Source: an uncultured Cellvibrio sp. (GTDB lineage Bacteria > Pseudomonadota > Gammaproteobacteria > Pseudomonadales > Cellvibrionaceae). From it: a DNA stretch of 63,408 bases. Below are positions 25,361 to 34,154 of this stretch, in pieces (the first letter of the stretch is position 1; every line of letters starts with the position of its first letter). A program made the translations under genes and the position numbers. Under the pieces are notes generated by a model. It saw nothing but the letters and a program-made list of their open reading frames with translations. It was not told the DNA's origin and ran no database searches. The stretch covers positions 1 to 63,408 of the forward strand of contig CALFXJ010000022.1 of the NCBI GenBank assembly GCA_937958105.1, read 5' to 3'.

Positions 25361-26119
25361 TTAGAAGTTGTAAACAAGGTTTACGTAGGTCATGGTGTCA
25401 GTGTTTTCTTTGTCTGGCGCAACGTTCGAGTCATTAGCCACGTTAAAACCAACTTTCATCTGCATAGAGGCATTGATGCGGGTGCTCAACGAAGATTCCG
25501 CGACGGTACGGGTGTTGTCATCGCCAGATTCTACGCTCAAGGTCTGCTTGAATTCCGCCGAAGGACTGATTTGCCAGGCAAGACTTGCGGCACCACGCAG
25601 GATCATACCGGTCTCAGTCTCGACAGTCTCATCCTCGAGAACCCGTTCCCCACGAAAATAACCCGGACCGATTTCCGCATCCAGCTGCACACTTTCTCCG
25701 TTAAACAAACGCGTGCCATAACCAATAGCGGCTGTGCTGTAGCGGTTGTATGAACCGAACTCATCTTCGGCATGGGAACCGAATACAAAAAAATTGGAAT
25801 GCTCGTTTTCCAGCTGATAAGCACTTTTAATTGAACCAAAGTATTTCTCAGCCGTTTTCTCAGTTGTTTTAGTGCCATCATCCTGAGTTACCTGATCTTC
25901 TTTAAATAATGCACTGAAGATGTAGTGGTTGTGCCAGCGGGTAAGGTGCTGTTTAGCATCGATCTTGCCTTGCACACTGGTGGTTTCGGTATTACCGGAT
26001 GTCGAAATCACACCTAACTCAGTAGACACTTTCCAGCGTTTACTCTCATCATCCTGTGCTAAGGCGTGGGTGGCCAAAATAGAGGTGATACCGGCCAGGA
26101 GAATTGAGGATCTGATCAT
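25361..26119 (-). CDS. DUF481 outer-membrane beta-barrel protein (YdiY-like)
   Basis: A 252-residue exported protein with a clear signal peptide (MIRSSILLAGITSILATHALA, cut before QDD). The mature part is made of alternating beta strands typical of DUF481: WKVSTELGVISTSGNTETTS near the start and a C-terminal strand ending in Phe (TYVNLVYNF), the usual outer-membrane barrel signature. Function is not known for the family; some members respond to acid or salt stress. It lies 18 bases upstream of moaC on the same strand and may be co-transcribed, but a link to molybdenum cofactor synthesis is not evident. Confidence 0.88.
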   Translation of the reverse strand: MIRSSILLAGITSILATHALAQDDESKRWKVSTELGVISTSGNTETTSVQGKIDAKQHLTRWHNHYIFSALFKEDQVTQDDGTKTTEKTAEKYFGSIKSAYQLENEHSNFFVFGSHAEDEFGSYNRYSTAAIGYGTRLFNGESVQLDAEIGPGYFRGERVLEDETVETETGMILRGAASLAWQISPSAEFKQTLSVESGDDNTRTVAESSLSTRINASMQMKVGFNVANDSNVAPDKENTDTMTYVNLVYNF

Positions 26120-26315
26120 AACTTTTCCTTACATTGCTGCAGCGCGGCTGCGTTACTGTCTCGCCTGAGCACGCAGCCCCCGCAGGCCGGGTCCGGGTCA
26201 AGCGTACTAAATCCGCGATTGTACACCATCAAAACAGGGTTATTTGCGCCACCCAGGGGAGAAATTATTGGCCTGCGTGATAGAATCCGCACTCTTATTT
26301 CCGCTCGTGTCCATT

Positions 26316-27302
26316 ATGTCTACTACTGCCGCTGCAACATCACCCGATCACCGTTTTTGCGCCGCCCCGATGATGGAGTGGTCAGATACCCATTGCCGTT
26401 ACTTCTGGCGTTTATTAAGCAAAAAAGCCGTGTTGTACACCGAAATGGTCACCACTGGCGCTTTACTTCACGGTGATCGAGAGCGTTTTTTGAGCTACCA
26501 ACCGCAGGAACACCCCCTGGCGCTACAGCTGGGCGGGAGCAATCCGAGGGCTCTGGCAGAGTGTGCCCGGATGGCAGAGGACTGGGGCTACGATGAAGTA
26601 AACCTGAACTGCGGGTGCCCCAGCGACCGGGTTCAGAATAATATGATCGGCGCCTGCCTGATGGCGGAGCCGGAGCTGGTTGCCCGTTGTGTCCGTGAGA
26701 TGCGGAAAGCCGTCACCATCCCGGTAACGGTAAAGCATCGAATCGGCATTGACGATATGGATGACTACGAGGGCCTGAAACACTTTGTCGACTGCCTGGC
26801 GGACGCCGGCTGCAACACCTTTATCGTTCACGCCCGCAAAGCCTGGCTGAAAGGGCTCAGCCCCAAGGAAAACCGGGAAATCCCCCCGCTACAGTATGAC
26901 AAAGTGGTTCGACTGAAACAGGAATTTCCCGAGTTGACCATTATCATCAATGGCGGCATCACGACGCTGGACCAATGTGAAACCCTGTTGAAAGCGGTTG
27001 ATGGCGTCATGCTAGGCAGGGAGATATACAGTAACCCCTACATCCTGGCGGAGGTAGATCAACGCTTATATGGCGATACGGCCCCTCCCCCCTCTCGCGC
27101 CGAGGTCATGGAGGGGTTCATAGCCTATTGCGAGGAACAAATGGAGAAAGGTATTCGTCTCAACTACATGACCAGGCACATCCTTGGCCTGTATCAGGGG
27201 CTGCCCGGCGCCCGGCGCTTTCGCCGCGTGATCAGCGAGCAGGCCCACCGGCCTGATGCTGGGATCGAAGTATTGCGTGAAGCCCTGGCAGAGTTGATTT
27301 AA
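26316..27302 (+). CDS. dusA: tRNA-dihydrouridine synthase A
   Basis: DusA reduces uridines in the D-loop of tRNA (positions 20/20a) with FMN and NADPH. The start MSTTAAATSPDHRFCAAPMM gives 328 residues and begins the barrel at the usual place; an upstream in-frame start would add an unrelated tail. No strong ribosome binding site is visible. Motifs are APMMEWSDTHCRYFWR, VTTGALLHGD, NLNCGCPSDRVQNNMIGACLM with the catalytic cysteine, VKHRIGIDD, HARKAWLKGLSPKENREIPP, and GVMLGREIYSNPY. The last two separate DusA from DusB/DusC. It lies before tal, as in Pseudomonas. Confidence 0.96.
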   Translation: MSTTAAATSPDHRFCAAPMMEWSDTHCRYFWRLLSKKAVLYTEMVTTGALLHGDRERFLSYQPQEHPLALQLGGSNPRALAECARMAEDWGYDEVNLNCGCPSDRVQNNMIGACLMAEPELVARCVREMRKAVTIPVTVKHRIGIDDMDDYEGLKHFVDCLADAGCNTFIVHARKAWLKGLSPKENREIPPLQYDKVVRLKQEFPELTIIINGGITTLDQCETLLKAVDGVMLGREIYSNPYILAEVDQRLYGDTAPPPSRAEVMEGFIAYCEEQMEKGIRLNYMTRHILGLYQGLPGARRFRRVISEQAHRPDAGIEVLREALAELI

Positions 27303-27425
27303 CCTTCCACAATCCCAATGATAAGGCTGGATGAGAGTTCAACTTTCAGCACCAGCCCATTAAGTATTACAATATCGGCTTATATTAAAACTTACCAACA
27401 GCTTTGACCTGACAGGACTACAACA

Positions 27426-28382
27426 GTGACTAGTAAACTTGAACAACTGAAGAAAATGACCGACGTAGTAGCCGATACCGGTGATATCGAGGCCATTCGT
27501 CTCTACAAACCTGTGGACGCCACCACTAACCCCTCCCTGCTCTACAAAGCTGCACAGATGCCGCAATATCAGGAGCTGCTCAGCAAGTCACTGGCAGCGG
27601 CTAAAGGCGTTCAGGGCAGCGCTGAGCAGATCAGCGCAGCGTGTGATCACCTTGCTGTAGCGATCGGCACAGAAATTCTTAAGCTGGTTCCCGGTCGCAT
27701 CTCCACAGAAGTTGATGCCCGTCTGTCTTTTGATACTAAAGCCAGCATTGATAAAGCCCGCCACCTGATTGATCTGTATCAGCAGAGCGGCATCGATAAA
27801 TCTCGCGTATTGATCAAACTTGCATCAACCTGGGAAGGCATCCGCGCAGCGGAAATCCTTGAAAAAGAAGGCATTAACTGTAACCTCACCCTGCTGTTCG
27901 GCTTTAATCAGGCCTCTGCCTGTGCTGACGCTGGCGTATTCCTGATTTCTCCCTTCGTTGGACGTATTCTCGACTGGTACAAAGCTAATACCGACAAAAA
28001 AGAATACACACCGGAAGAAGATCCAGGCGTCGTCTCCGTTCGCCGCATCTACAACTACTACAAGCAACACGGTTACAAAACTGTAGTGATGGGTGCAAGC
28101 TTCCGTAACACTGGCGAAATCGAAGCGCTGGCAGGCTGTGATCGCCTGACTATCAGTCCGCAGCTTCTGCAAGAGCTGGATAAAGATAGTGGTGAACTCA
28201 AGCGTGCATTGTCTCCGGATAACCTGGGTGAATCTATCGCTAAAGTTCACGACACTGAGGCCAGTTTCCGCTTTGGCCTGAATGATGATCCGATGGCCAC
28301 CGACAAACTGGCTGACGGTATCCGCAACTTTGTGAAAGACCAGATCAATCTGGAAAACCTGCTGAAGTCTCGTGCTCAGTAA
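27426..28382 (+). CDS. tal: Transaldolase (TalB type)
   Basis: Transaldolase moves a dihydroxyacetone unit between sedoheptulose 7-phosphate and glyceraldehyde 3-phosphate in the non-oxidative pentose phosphate pathway. The start is GTG with AGGAC upstream, giving the expected N-terminus MTSKLEQLKKMTDVVADTGD and 318 residues. The Schiff-base lysine is in VLIKLASTWEGIRAAE. NPSLLYKA near the N-terminus, TLLFGFNQASACADAG and ISPFVGRILDWY are family motifs. The 3' end overlaps the next gene by 11 bases. Confidence 0.98.
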   Translation: MTSKLEQLKKMTDVVADTGDIEAIRLYKPVDATTNPSLLYKAAQMPQYQELLSKSLAAAKGVQGSAEQISAACDHLAVAIGTEILKLVPGRISTEVDARLSFDTKASIDKARHLIDLYQQSGIDKSRVLIKLASTWEGIRAAEILEKEGINCNLTLLFGFNQASACADAGVFLISPFVGRILDWYKANTDKKEYTPEEDPGVVSVRRIYNYYKQHGYKTVVMGASFRNTGEIEALAGCDRLTISPQLLQELDKDSGELKRALSPDNLGESIAKVHDTEASFRFGLNDDPMATDKLADGIRNFVKDQINLENLLKSRAQ

Positions 28383-28833
28383 GCTTTCACGATTCTTCGA
28401 ACGTCACCTGCAGCCTGCGGGTGACGTTTCGCCTTCCATGTCTTTTGCCCAAAAGCAATTGGCAGTAGCCGCCTTGCTCATCGAAGTTGCCACCGCTGAT
28501 CATGTGATGGATGAAGCAGAACTTAACGCGCTGATCAGTCTGTTGGAGCGGAAGTTTTCGTTGCCGCATGAACGCCTGGTAGAGCTGGCTGACCTTGCTA
28601 AAGCTGAAGCTGCGGATGCTACCTCGATCTACCAGTTCACACAGTTAATCAACAGCGAATGCACTCCACAGGAAAAGTTTGAGTTGATCAAAGGCATGTG
28701 GGAAATCGCCTATGCAGACAATCAGCTCGATAAGTATGAAGAGTATGTTATTCGAAAGGTGGCGGACCTGATTCACGTCAGCCATTCTGAATTCATTCGT
28801 GCAAAGAGTATCGCCAAAGCACAAACTCATTGA
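28372..28833 (+). CDS. TerB-family protein
   Basis: A 153-residue all-alpha protein whose central part (about 25-145) matches the TerB fold: an acidic helix pair with VATADHVMDEAELNALISLLERKF and a second copy IAYADNQLDKYEEYVIRKVADLI. TerB-like proteins bind divalent metal and belong to stress systems, but isolated copies like this have no firm role. The proposed GTG start overlaps the tal stop by 11 bases, suggesting coupling; an internal ATG (MSFAQKQ) is a possible alternative start. It is not part of a tellurite-resistance cluster here. Confidence 0.82.
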   Translation: MLSKLSRFFERHLQPAGDVSPSMSFAQKQLAVAALLIEVATADHVMDEAELNALISLLERKFSLPHERLVELADLAKAEAADATSIYQFTQLINSECTPQEKFELIKGMWEIAYADNQLDKYEEYVIRKVADLIHVSHSEFIRAKSIAKAQTH

Positions 28834-28865
28834 TGGATTATGTGACAGAATCCAACCGGTTTATA

Positions 28866-29348
28866 TCAATTACATTCCAGCATTTTCACCAGATTACGGA
28901 ACGTAGCACGATTCTCGCGATTTAATCCCATCAAGATTTTGTGCGCTTCCAAAACCTTTTCTTTCACCTGATGCTCATCATTCACATCGGAAGTCAATTC
29001 ACGGGATGGGCTGACCGGCGTCTGCAGCTCATCCACAATGGTGAAAATATCGTGAAAACCCATGGTCTGTAAAACACGATTGATACTGGCGTTGGTAGAC
29101 AGAATAACCGGAATAACCTTGTGTCGTTCCTGCCCCTGAAGCGAGATCTTGGCCATTAACCCGAGCGTGGTACTGTCAATCGCTTCTGCTTCAGACAGGT
29201 CGAACAGGACAGCAGAAAAGTTTTCTGCATTAAACATGGAGTCGATGAATTGATCGAACGAAATGCACAGAGTTAAGCGCACATCCCCTATCATCTTGAT
29301 AACATAGACGCCTTCATGATCGGCAACCAGAATCTGCCCGGGTCGCAT
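28866..29348 (-). CDS. STAS-domain anti-anti-sigma factor-like protein
   Basis: This 160-residue protein has an N-terminal STAS domain (about 5-105) with the phosphorylatable serine in AIDSTTLGLM (Ser59) and a Lys/Arg-rich alpha-helical C-terminus (about 120-160). Such proteins switch between an anti-sigma kinase and other partners depending on phosphorylation. It lies 1 base downstream of a REC-PP2C phosphatase that should remove its phosphate. The pair resembles the RssB/RssC or HsbR/HsbA type systems of Pseudomonas and CrsR/CrsA of Shewanella, judged from domain order and size. No RsbW-type kinase is encoded nearby. Confidence 0.9.
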   Translation of the reverse strand: MRPGQILVADHEGVYVIKMIGDVRLTLCISFDQFIDSMFNAENFSAVLFDLSEAEAIDSTTLGLMAKISLQGQERHKVIPVILSTNASINRVLQTMGFHDIFTIVDELQTPVSPSRELTSDVNDEHQVKEKVLEAHKILMGLNRENRATFRNLVKMLECN

Positions 29349-29349
29349 T

Positions 29350-30537
29350 TTATTTACCTCTGGTAATCGTCAATATCGCGATATCGTCGGGAGTTTCCCC
29401 GATCTCTTTTATCGCTAACGCATCACATACAGACTCAAGGCTTTGCCCGTGCTGCGCAATCAGCGTCAACAGGTGGGCTTCTTTAGCCAGCAATTCTTTT
29501 TCCGGCAGTATTTCCAGTACCCCATCGGAGAAACAGGTCAATGAGAACTCCTCTGGTAACTTTAGCGTATATATCTGCCATGTCACGTTTTTGAAGATAC
29601 CCACCGGTTTACCAGATCCTTCCAGAAACTTTGCTCCATCGGGAGTAACCAGAATCGGCATGGGTAAGTGTCCCGCTACTACGTAGCGCATTTCGTGAGT
29701 CTGGGTATCTATTACTCCGACAAAAAAAGTGAGGTGATGATTCAATCGAGTTTCTTGCAGTTCGCGATTAATGATTTGCAGCATGGCATCAGCACCGCGC
29801 TCAAATGACTGCTCGTCCCCAAATAGCCCCTCCTCACGGACCATACGACTGACAATATGTTTTAGCCAGATGGTGACAAATGCTGAAGAGGCCCCATGCC
29901 CCGAAACATCAGCAAGATAAAACGCCAGGTAACGTTTCTGGATCAAGGCGTAATCGACGAAGTCTCCGCTGAGATACAAGGAGGGAGCAATGTGGTGGCC
30001 TACATCATAACCGTCGCTGGTGTGCAGTCGTTTAGGCATCAAGCGCCGCTGGACCTGCCGTCCGGCTATTTGATCTCGTTCCAAAATACGCAGATGCTCA
30101 CGCAGACCGCGGTTCGCCTGCTCGAGCTTGTCCCGGTAACGCTGGTTCTGCAGGATAAGATCACTATGGTCCAAGGCTTTACGTACCGAATGAACCAGCA
30201 TTTCCATATCCATGATGGGCTTGATGAGGTAATCGCGGGCACCCAGACGCAGCGCCGTAACCACGTCATTTACTACGCCGGCGCCGGAGATGACAATTAC
30301 GGGAAGATCAGGGAATCGCTCATGAAACTGCTGCAGGACTTGCAAGCCATCAAGGTCGGGCATGCGGAGGTCAGTTATGACCAGATCGGGAAGACTCTCA
30401 TCAATGGCTCGAATGCCGGAATTGCCATCAGAGACCTGAGTGACCTCAAAGCCACTGTCTTCGAGGTACGTTGCGATACTCTGACGAACAAGAGTATCGT
30501 CATCAATGATGAGCAGTTTTCTACTTCTGTCTGTCAT
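29350..30537 (-). CDS. Response regulator with PP2C-type serine phosphatase domain
   Basis: A 395-residue regulator. The N-terminal receiver domain (5-120) has the acidic pair DDD at 12-14, the phospho-acceptor Asp56 in VITDLRMPDLDG, and the conserved lysine in YLIKP. A helical linker (about 120-175, partly coiled coil: QNQRYRDKLEQANRGLREHL) leads to a PP2C/SpoIIE phosphatase domain (about 190-392) with SGDFVDYALI, YLADVSGHGASSAF, FFVGVIDT, and the metal-binding DDIAILTI end. It should dephosphorylate the STAS protein encoded next to it in response to phosphorylation by an unseen kinase. It lacks the C-terminal RsbW-like kinase domain of HsbR. Confidence 0.93.
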   Translation of the reverse strand: MTDRSRKLLIIDDDTLVRQSIATYLEDSGFEVTQVSDGNSGIRAIDESLPDLVITDLRMPDLDGLQVLQQFHERFPDLPVIVISGAGVVNDVVTALRLGARDYLIKPIMDMEMLVHSVRKALDHSDLILQNQRYRDKLEQANRGLREHLRILERDQIAGRQVQRRLMPKRLHTSDGYDVGHHIAPSLYLSGDFVDYALIQKRYLAFYLADVSGHGASSAFVTIWLKHIVSRMVREEGLFGDEQSFERGADAMLQIINRELQETRLNHHLTFFVGVIDTQTHEMRYVVAGHLPMPILVTPDGAKFLEGSGKPVGIFKNVTWQIYTLKLPEEFSLTCFSDGVLEILPEKELLAKEAHLLTLIAQHGQSLESVCDALAIKEIGETPDDIAILTITRGK

Positions 30538-30788
30538 CCCTAGCCCTGTCAGACAACGGTGGAATCATCTTGTGAATGCTGCAAGGCGCATAACACTACT
30601 CTCTTCTCCAACCTTAAGCAAGCTGTGCAAATCAGCATTTTAGACGCACCCCAGCCTGAGTTTGAGCACTGTATCCCTGTGCTAGACTTTTACCACTCAC
30701 TGGTAGTTTTACAGGCCGTTGCTGGTGTTCAGCATCTGTCGCTCACATGCTCTGGCGACTAATAATCAGATAACGAGGAGAGTACATC

Positions 30789-31094
30789 ATGAGCTTGTCC
30801 GAGAAAGCCTATAGCGAAAAACGGGACTTCATCAGGATGAAGATCAGTGCCCCTTTAACTGCCACTCTCTCGGCAGATCAGGAGGTGTTCGAAGGACAAT
30901 GCCTGGATCTCAGCGGCGGCGGGATGCGGGTCAAAATTGATAGGAACATACCCCTAGGAACTGTACTGGATGCGGAAGTCTCTTCCGGCCACGGGCACAA
31001 CCCAACCCTTAAGGCAAGGATCCGGGTTGTACGATCCACATCCACTGAAGACAGCATGTATGAGCTGGGAATGGAGATCCTGGAAGTCCTTTAA
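30789..31094 (+). CDS. PilZ-domain c-di-GMP receptor
   Basis: A 101-residue single-domain PilZ protein. It has both c-di-GMP binding motifs: RxxxR as Arg12-Asp-Phe-Ile-Arg16 and (D/N)xSxxG as DLSGGG at 40-45, followed by the usual beta strands (RVVRS, YELGMEIL). The start ATG follows AACGAGGAG. Upstream, GCTAGACTTTT near 30682 looks like a sigmaS/sigma70 -10 element with TTGAGC about 15 bases before it. It lies beside the STAS/PP2C pair and, within a few kilobases, a GGDEF-EAL enzyme. The output partner is unknown. Confidence 0.92.
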   Translation: MSLSEKAYSEKRDFIRMKISAPLTATLSADQEVFEGQCLDLSGGGMRVKIDRNIPLGTVLDAEVSSGHGHNPTLKARIRVVRSTSTEDSMYELGMEILEVL

Positions 31095-31118
31095 CAAAGG
31101 GCTTCCGTATTCAGAAGA

Positions 31119-31865
31119 TTAATAACCGAAATCTTCGGCGCCTCCAAAATCATCCCCCATTCCAAAGTCATCCTCGACTTCGCCATCGTGTATCAGAAAC
31201 TGGCGCCGCTGGAGATAGGCATCGCGGATAAAGGTATAGCGGTCACCAGTGATATGGCGCTCCAGGTCCAGCAGATTTGCACGGGTATTTAACAAGGAGA
31301 GTCCTGTGACCGTATTGCGCGTGGGGACATGATCAATGTAAGCGCGTGGGTCAGAATAAATATTGACCGGCATGGCCAGCCCGTCGCGCAGAGTCGTGGG
31401 CCCCATAAAAGGCAAAACGACATATGGCCCCTGCCCCACTCCCCAGACAGCCAGGGTTTGTCCAAAATCCTCACCATCACTGCGTGGCATCCCCATGTGC
31501 TGGGCCACATCAAACAGTCCGGCAAGACCAACAGTGCTGTTCACCAGGAAACGCCCCGTATCTTTGGCCGCCTGCTTCCCTTTGCCCTGGAGGACATCAT
31601 TCAGGACATTAGGGACTTCCAGAACATTGTCAAAAACATTGTTCACGCCTTTACGGACAAATTTGGGGGTGACGAAGACGTACCCTTTTGCCAAGGGTTT
31701 GAACAGGTACCGGTCGGTCACGTCGTTGAAGGCAAACATCGCCCGATTAAAACCTTGCCAGGGATCAGCTTCGTCCTGTGCATGACTGGGAAAGCTCAAT
31801 ATTCCCAATAGAAATAAGATGGTAGGAGCGTAATATCTGCGAATTGAGTAAATAGCGTATTTCAC
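31119..31865 (-). CDS. mlaA: MlaA (VacJ) family outer-membrane lipid-asymmetry protein without a lipobox
   Basis: MlaA removes phospholipids from the outer leaflet of the outer membrane and passes them to MlaC. The family core is clear: DPWQGFNRAMFAFND, NVLEVPNVLNDVLQG, RFLVNSTVGLAGLFDVA, EDFGQTLAVWGVGQGPYVVLPFMGPTTLRD, and AYLQRRQFLIHDG. The best start is a GTG giving MKYAIYSIRRYYAPTILFLL, a normal signal peptide probably cut after SHA-Q; 248 residues. The protein has no cysteine at all, so it cannot be the usual lipoprotein. It also has an acidic, Gly-rich tail (DDFGMGDDFGGAEDFGY). A TTG 45 bases upstream is a less likely start. Confidence 0.93.
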   Translation of the reverse strand: MKYAIYSIRRYYAPTILFLLGILSFPSHAQDEADPWQGFNRAMFAFNDVTDRYLFKPLAKGYVFVTPKFVRKGVNNVFDNVLEVPNVLNDVLQGKGKQAAKDTGRFLVNSTVGLAGLFDVAQHMGMPRSDGEDFGQTLAVWGVGQGPYVVLPFMGPTTLRDGLAMPVNIYSDPRAYIDHVPTRNTVTGLSLLNTRANLLDLERHITGDRYTFIRDAYLQRRQFLIHDGEVEDDFGMGDDFGGAEDFGY

Positions 31866-32081
31866 AGTTGGGGTCTCATCTGAAGTTGAGCCGTACGGCT
31901 GGAGAATCAACAGCGGGGGACAAAAGACAGAGTGTATGGTTTATCGATGGTTCCCAAACACGGCACCCTCTGCACGTGACCTTTATCGATAGGGTCCCAC
32001 TTTACCGAAACCTTTTCATGACGACAACAACGCAGTGAGCGCGCAATGATGCTCAAGGGAAGACTGCTTATGAGTTACCGA

Positions 32082-32474
32082 TTAAAGACACTCGTACAAT
32101 AAGCGGATTGTCAGCTCACCATCTACCGGTAGATACATTTCATCGGTAATACGGAAACCCTGAACACACTCCTGACTGATTGCTGACAAGAGTTCGAATC
32201 GAGCTGTGGCTAAAGATTCGGCGCTGTTTGCAGGTGGAGATACTTTTATAGATGCTCGCGGAATTTCCTTTTCTTGAGGAGAATTCCCTGCAGATGATTT
32301 CTGATCACGCTTGAACCACCGGTGTACCACACCATTTAATCCGGAATCCGTTGAATCGCATTCGTTGGATGCATTCACATTCATGGACTCCGCCACGTCC
32401 ACGGCCAATACACACTCCTCAGCGCTGACAGAGGCAATCCCCCCGCATAATAGAATCATTACTATTTTTTTCAT
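32082..32474 (-). CDS. Small secreted protein of unknown function
   Basis: A 130-residue protein with a signal peptide (MKKIVMILLCGGIASVSA, cut before EEC). The start ATG has GGAAGG upstream; an upstream in-frame start lies inside the porin terminator and is unlikely. The mature part has four or five cysteines (EECVLAVD, SNECDS, QECVQGF, LYEC), suggesting disulfides in the periplasm, a low-complexity polar middle (SSAGNSPQEKEIPRAS), and a beta-like C-terminus (LPVDGELTIRLLYECL). I do not recognise the family. It lies just downstream of a porin gene on the same strand, beyond that gene's terminator. Confidence 0.68.
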   Translation of the reverse strand: MKKIVMILLCGGIASVSAEECVLAVDVAESMNVNASNECDSTDSGLNGVVHRWFKRDQKSSAGNSPQEKEIPRASIKVSPPANSAESLATARFELLSAISQECVQGFRITDEMYLPVDGELTIRLLYECL

Positions 32475-32499
32475 GGCGCCTTCCCCTAAGTACAGGTGC

Positions 32500-32525
32500 A
32501 AAAAAGGGTGCTGACGCACCCTTTT
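32500..32525 (-). terminator. Terminator after the porin gene
   Basis: On the minus strand AAAAGGGTGC and GCACCCTTTT pair over 10 bp around GTCA and are followed by T6. It is 22 bases past the porin stop and 26 bases before the next gene on that strand. Confidence 0.82.
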
Positions 32526-32547
32526 CTGATTGTTTGGACCAGCTGTA

Positions 32548-33486
32548 TTAGAACTTCAGATCCAGGCCGATACCAACATAGTCGTCGTCACGCAGGGACG
32601 CAGAAGCGCCGTCCTGAGTTTCAACTGCTGAATAGTAACCGTAGACTACCGCATTTTGCGACAGTTTATAATCGACACCGAGGCTCAGGCTCTCGTTATC
32701 AAGACCCCCCGGAGCGATTTTGTAGTCAGATTCAGCGTATTGCGCTTTTACTGCCCAAGTGTCAGTCAGATTCCACAAAGCAGAAACCAGGAAGCCGTCA
32801 CCGTCATCAAGACCATCAATATCGGTATTTTCGTACATGGCACCCAGTTGTACTGCACCTAGATTAACACGGCCAACTACCCGCACCATGTCAACACCTT
32901 CGGCCAGCACATCACGATCCATTGCTACTGCCAGATACAGATCAGACGCGCTGTAGCCAATGGACGCAGACACACCGTTATCAACACCGTCAGTTTCTTT
33001 GGTGATATAAGCTATGTTACCAACAAAAGGACCAAAGGATTTTGGCGTGGTGTACTGAACGATGTTGCTAGCGCGAATCTCACCGTTGAAAACGTGCACC
33101 AGGTCACCTTCCAGATCGTTAAACACATCCACTTTTTCCTGAGCGGCTTTCAGAGGTGTGTCAAAGTGACCGGCCATGATGGTACCGGCAGAGCCTTGCA
33201 AACCGACATAAATATTACGCTGGCCAAAGGTCTGACCATTTCCACCTACGCCATCATCAACCTCAGTCTGATATTCAAACTGATAAATCACTTTAAGACC
33301 ATCAGTAATTGCTTCGTCACCTTTAATACCAATACGCGAAGCATTGCTGACCAGCTCGACTTTTGAATCGCCGTTCTCGTCTGCATTCTGCAATGAAACG
33401 TTTGCTTTACCGTAGACGGTAACATCGGCCATAGCACTCAGTGGAAGAAGCGCTGCAACAGCAACAGGTAATAATGCTTTTTTCAT
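32548..33486 (-). CDS. General porin (Gram-negative 16-strand porin family)
   Basis: A 312-residue outer-membrane porin. The signal peptide is MKKALLPVAVAALLPLSAMA, cut before DVTVYGKANVSLQNAD, the typical first strand of this family. Further family signs are SRIGIKGDEAITDGLKVIYQFEYQ, RNIYVGLQGSAGTIMAGH with the loop-3 region after it (DTPLKAAQEKVDVFND), and the terminal strand DDYVGIGLDLKF ending in Phe for BAM recognition. The start is the ATG with GGGGAC upstream; the upstream in-frame extension is unlikely. A 22-bp inverted repeat lies 143 bases upstream. Acidic loop residues hint at cation preference, which is inference. Confidence 0.94.
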   Translation of the reverse strand: MKKALLPVAVAALLPLSAMADVTVYGKANVSLQNADENGDSKVELVSNASRIGIKGDEAITDGLKVIYQFEYQTEVDDGVGGNGQTFGQRNIYVGLQGSAGTIMAGHFDTPLKAAQEKVDVFNDLEGDLVHVFNGEIRASNIVQYTTPKSFGPFVGNIAYITKETDGVDNGVSASIGYSASDLYLAVAMDRDVLAEGVDMVRVVGRVNLGAVQLGAMYENTDIDGLDDGDGFLVSALWNLTDTWAVKAQYAESDYKIAPGGLDNESLSLGVDYKLSQNAVVYGYYSAVETQDGASASLRDDDYVGIGLDLKF

Positions 33487-33628
33487 GAAATGTCCCCTGA
33501 CATTAAGCTTAATGTTCTGATCCTTGGAGTTGGACCAAGAAGCGTAAAGCGCTGCAACCAGTCGACGGCGCAGCATGCTTTACGCAGTGAGTTTTTAATC
33601 ACTCAACTACTAGGTACAAATGATTAAG

Positions 33629-33650
33629 TTCGCATTGAATTTAATGCGAA
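33629..33650. promoter_or_regulatory. Inverted repeat upstream of the porin, candidate operator
   Basis: TTCGCATT and AATGCGAA form perfect 8-bp arms around GAATTT. The site lies 143 bases upstream of the porin start in a 670-bp non-coding region (33487-34154) between the porin and the divergent GGDEF-EAL gene. Further short AAATGCAT-type repeats occur near 33693 and 33723. Otherwise I see no gene in this region. Confidence 0.45.
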
Positions 33651-34154
33651 ATCGACATATGAAATGCCCCCGCCTTTTTACACATCGTTGATGCATTTTT
33701 CAATGGCCAATAACCTACAATGAAATGCATTTACCAAATTTGGCTGCGACTGAGATGACTCAAGTGTTATTTCACAAGCGATAATCTGCCAATCGATGAA
33801 TAATGCGACAAAATTTTTAAACTCTCCCGCCCCAGAAGCGGCACGGAAATTGATCTGCTGCTATGCTCTTAGGAAAAGTGGGCATCGGGAATGATGCCGG
33901 GGATGTATCGAAGAGAGGATGAATAAGTCCATCATTTCTCAAGGATTTTCCTGTAAAAGCTGGATTTTTATATGGCGTGCCCGTAAAGTGAAGTAGCTTT
34001 AATAAGAATTATTATCTCTGTTCACATTATTAATGCTTGGTCTGCCCAGAGCAGCGGCAAACGATTTCCCGCGCAGTTACAGGCAGAGGTACCGGGATTA
34101 ATCCCGTCGAATAAGAACGTAAGAGCAAGTTTGCAGAACAAGTGGATAGGATTA

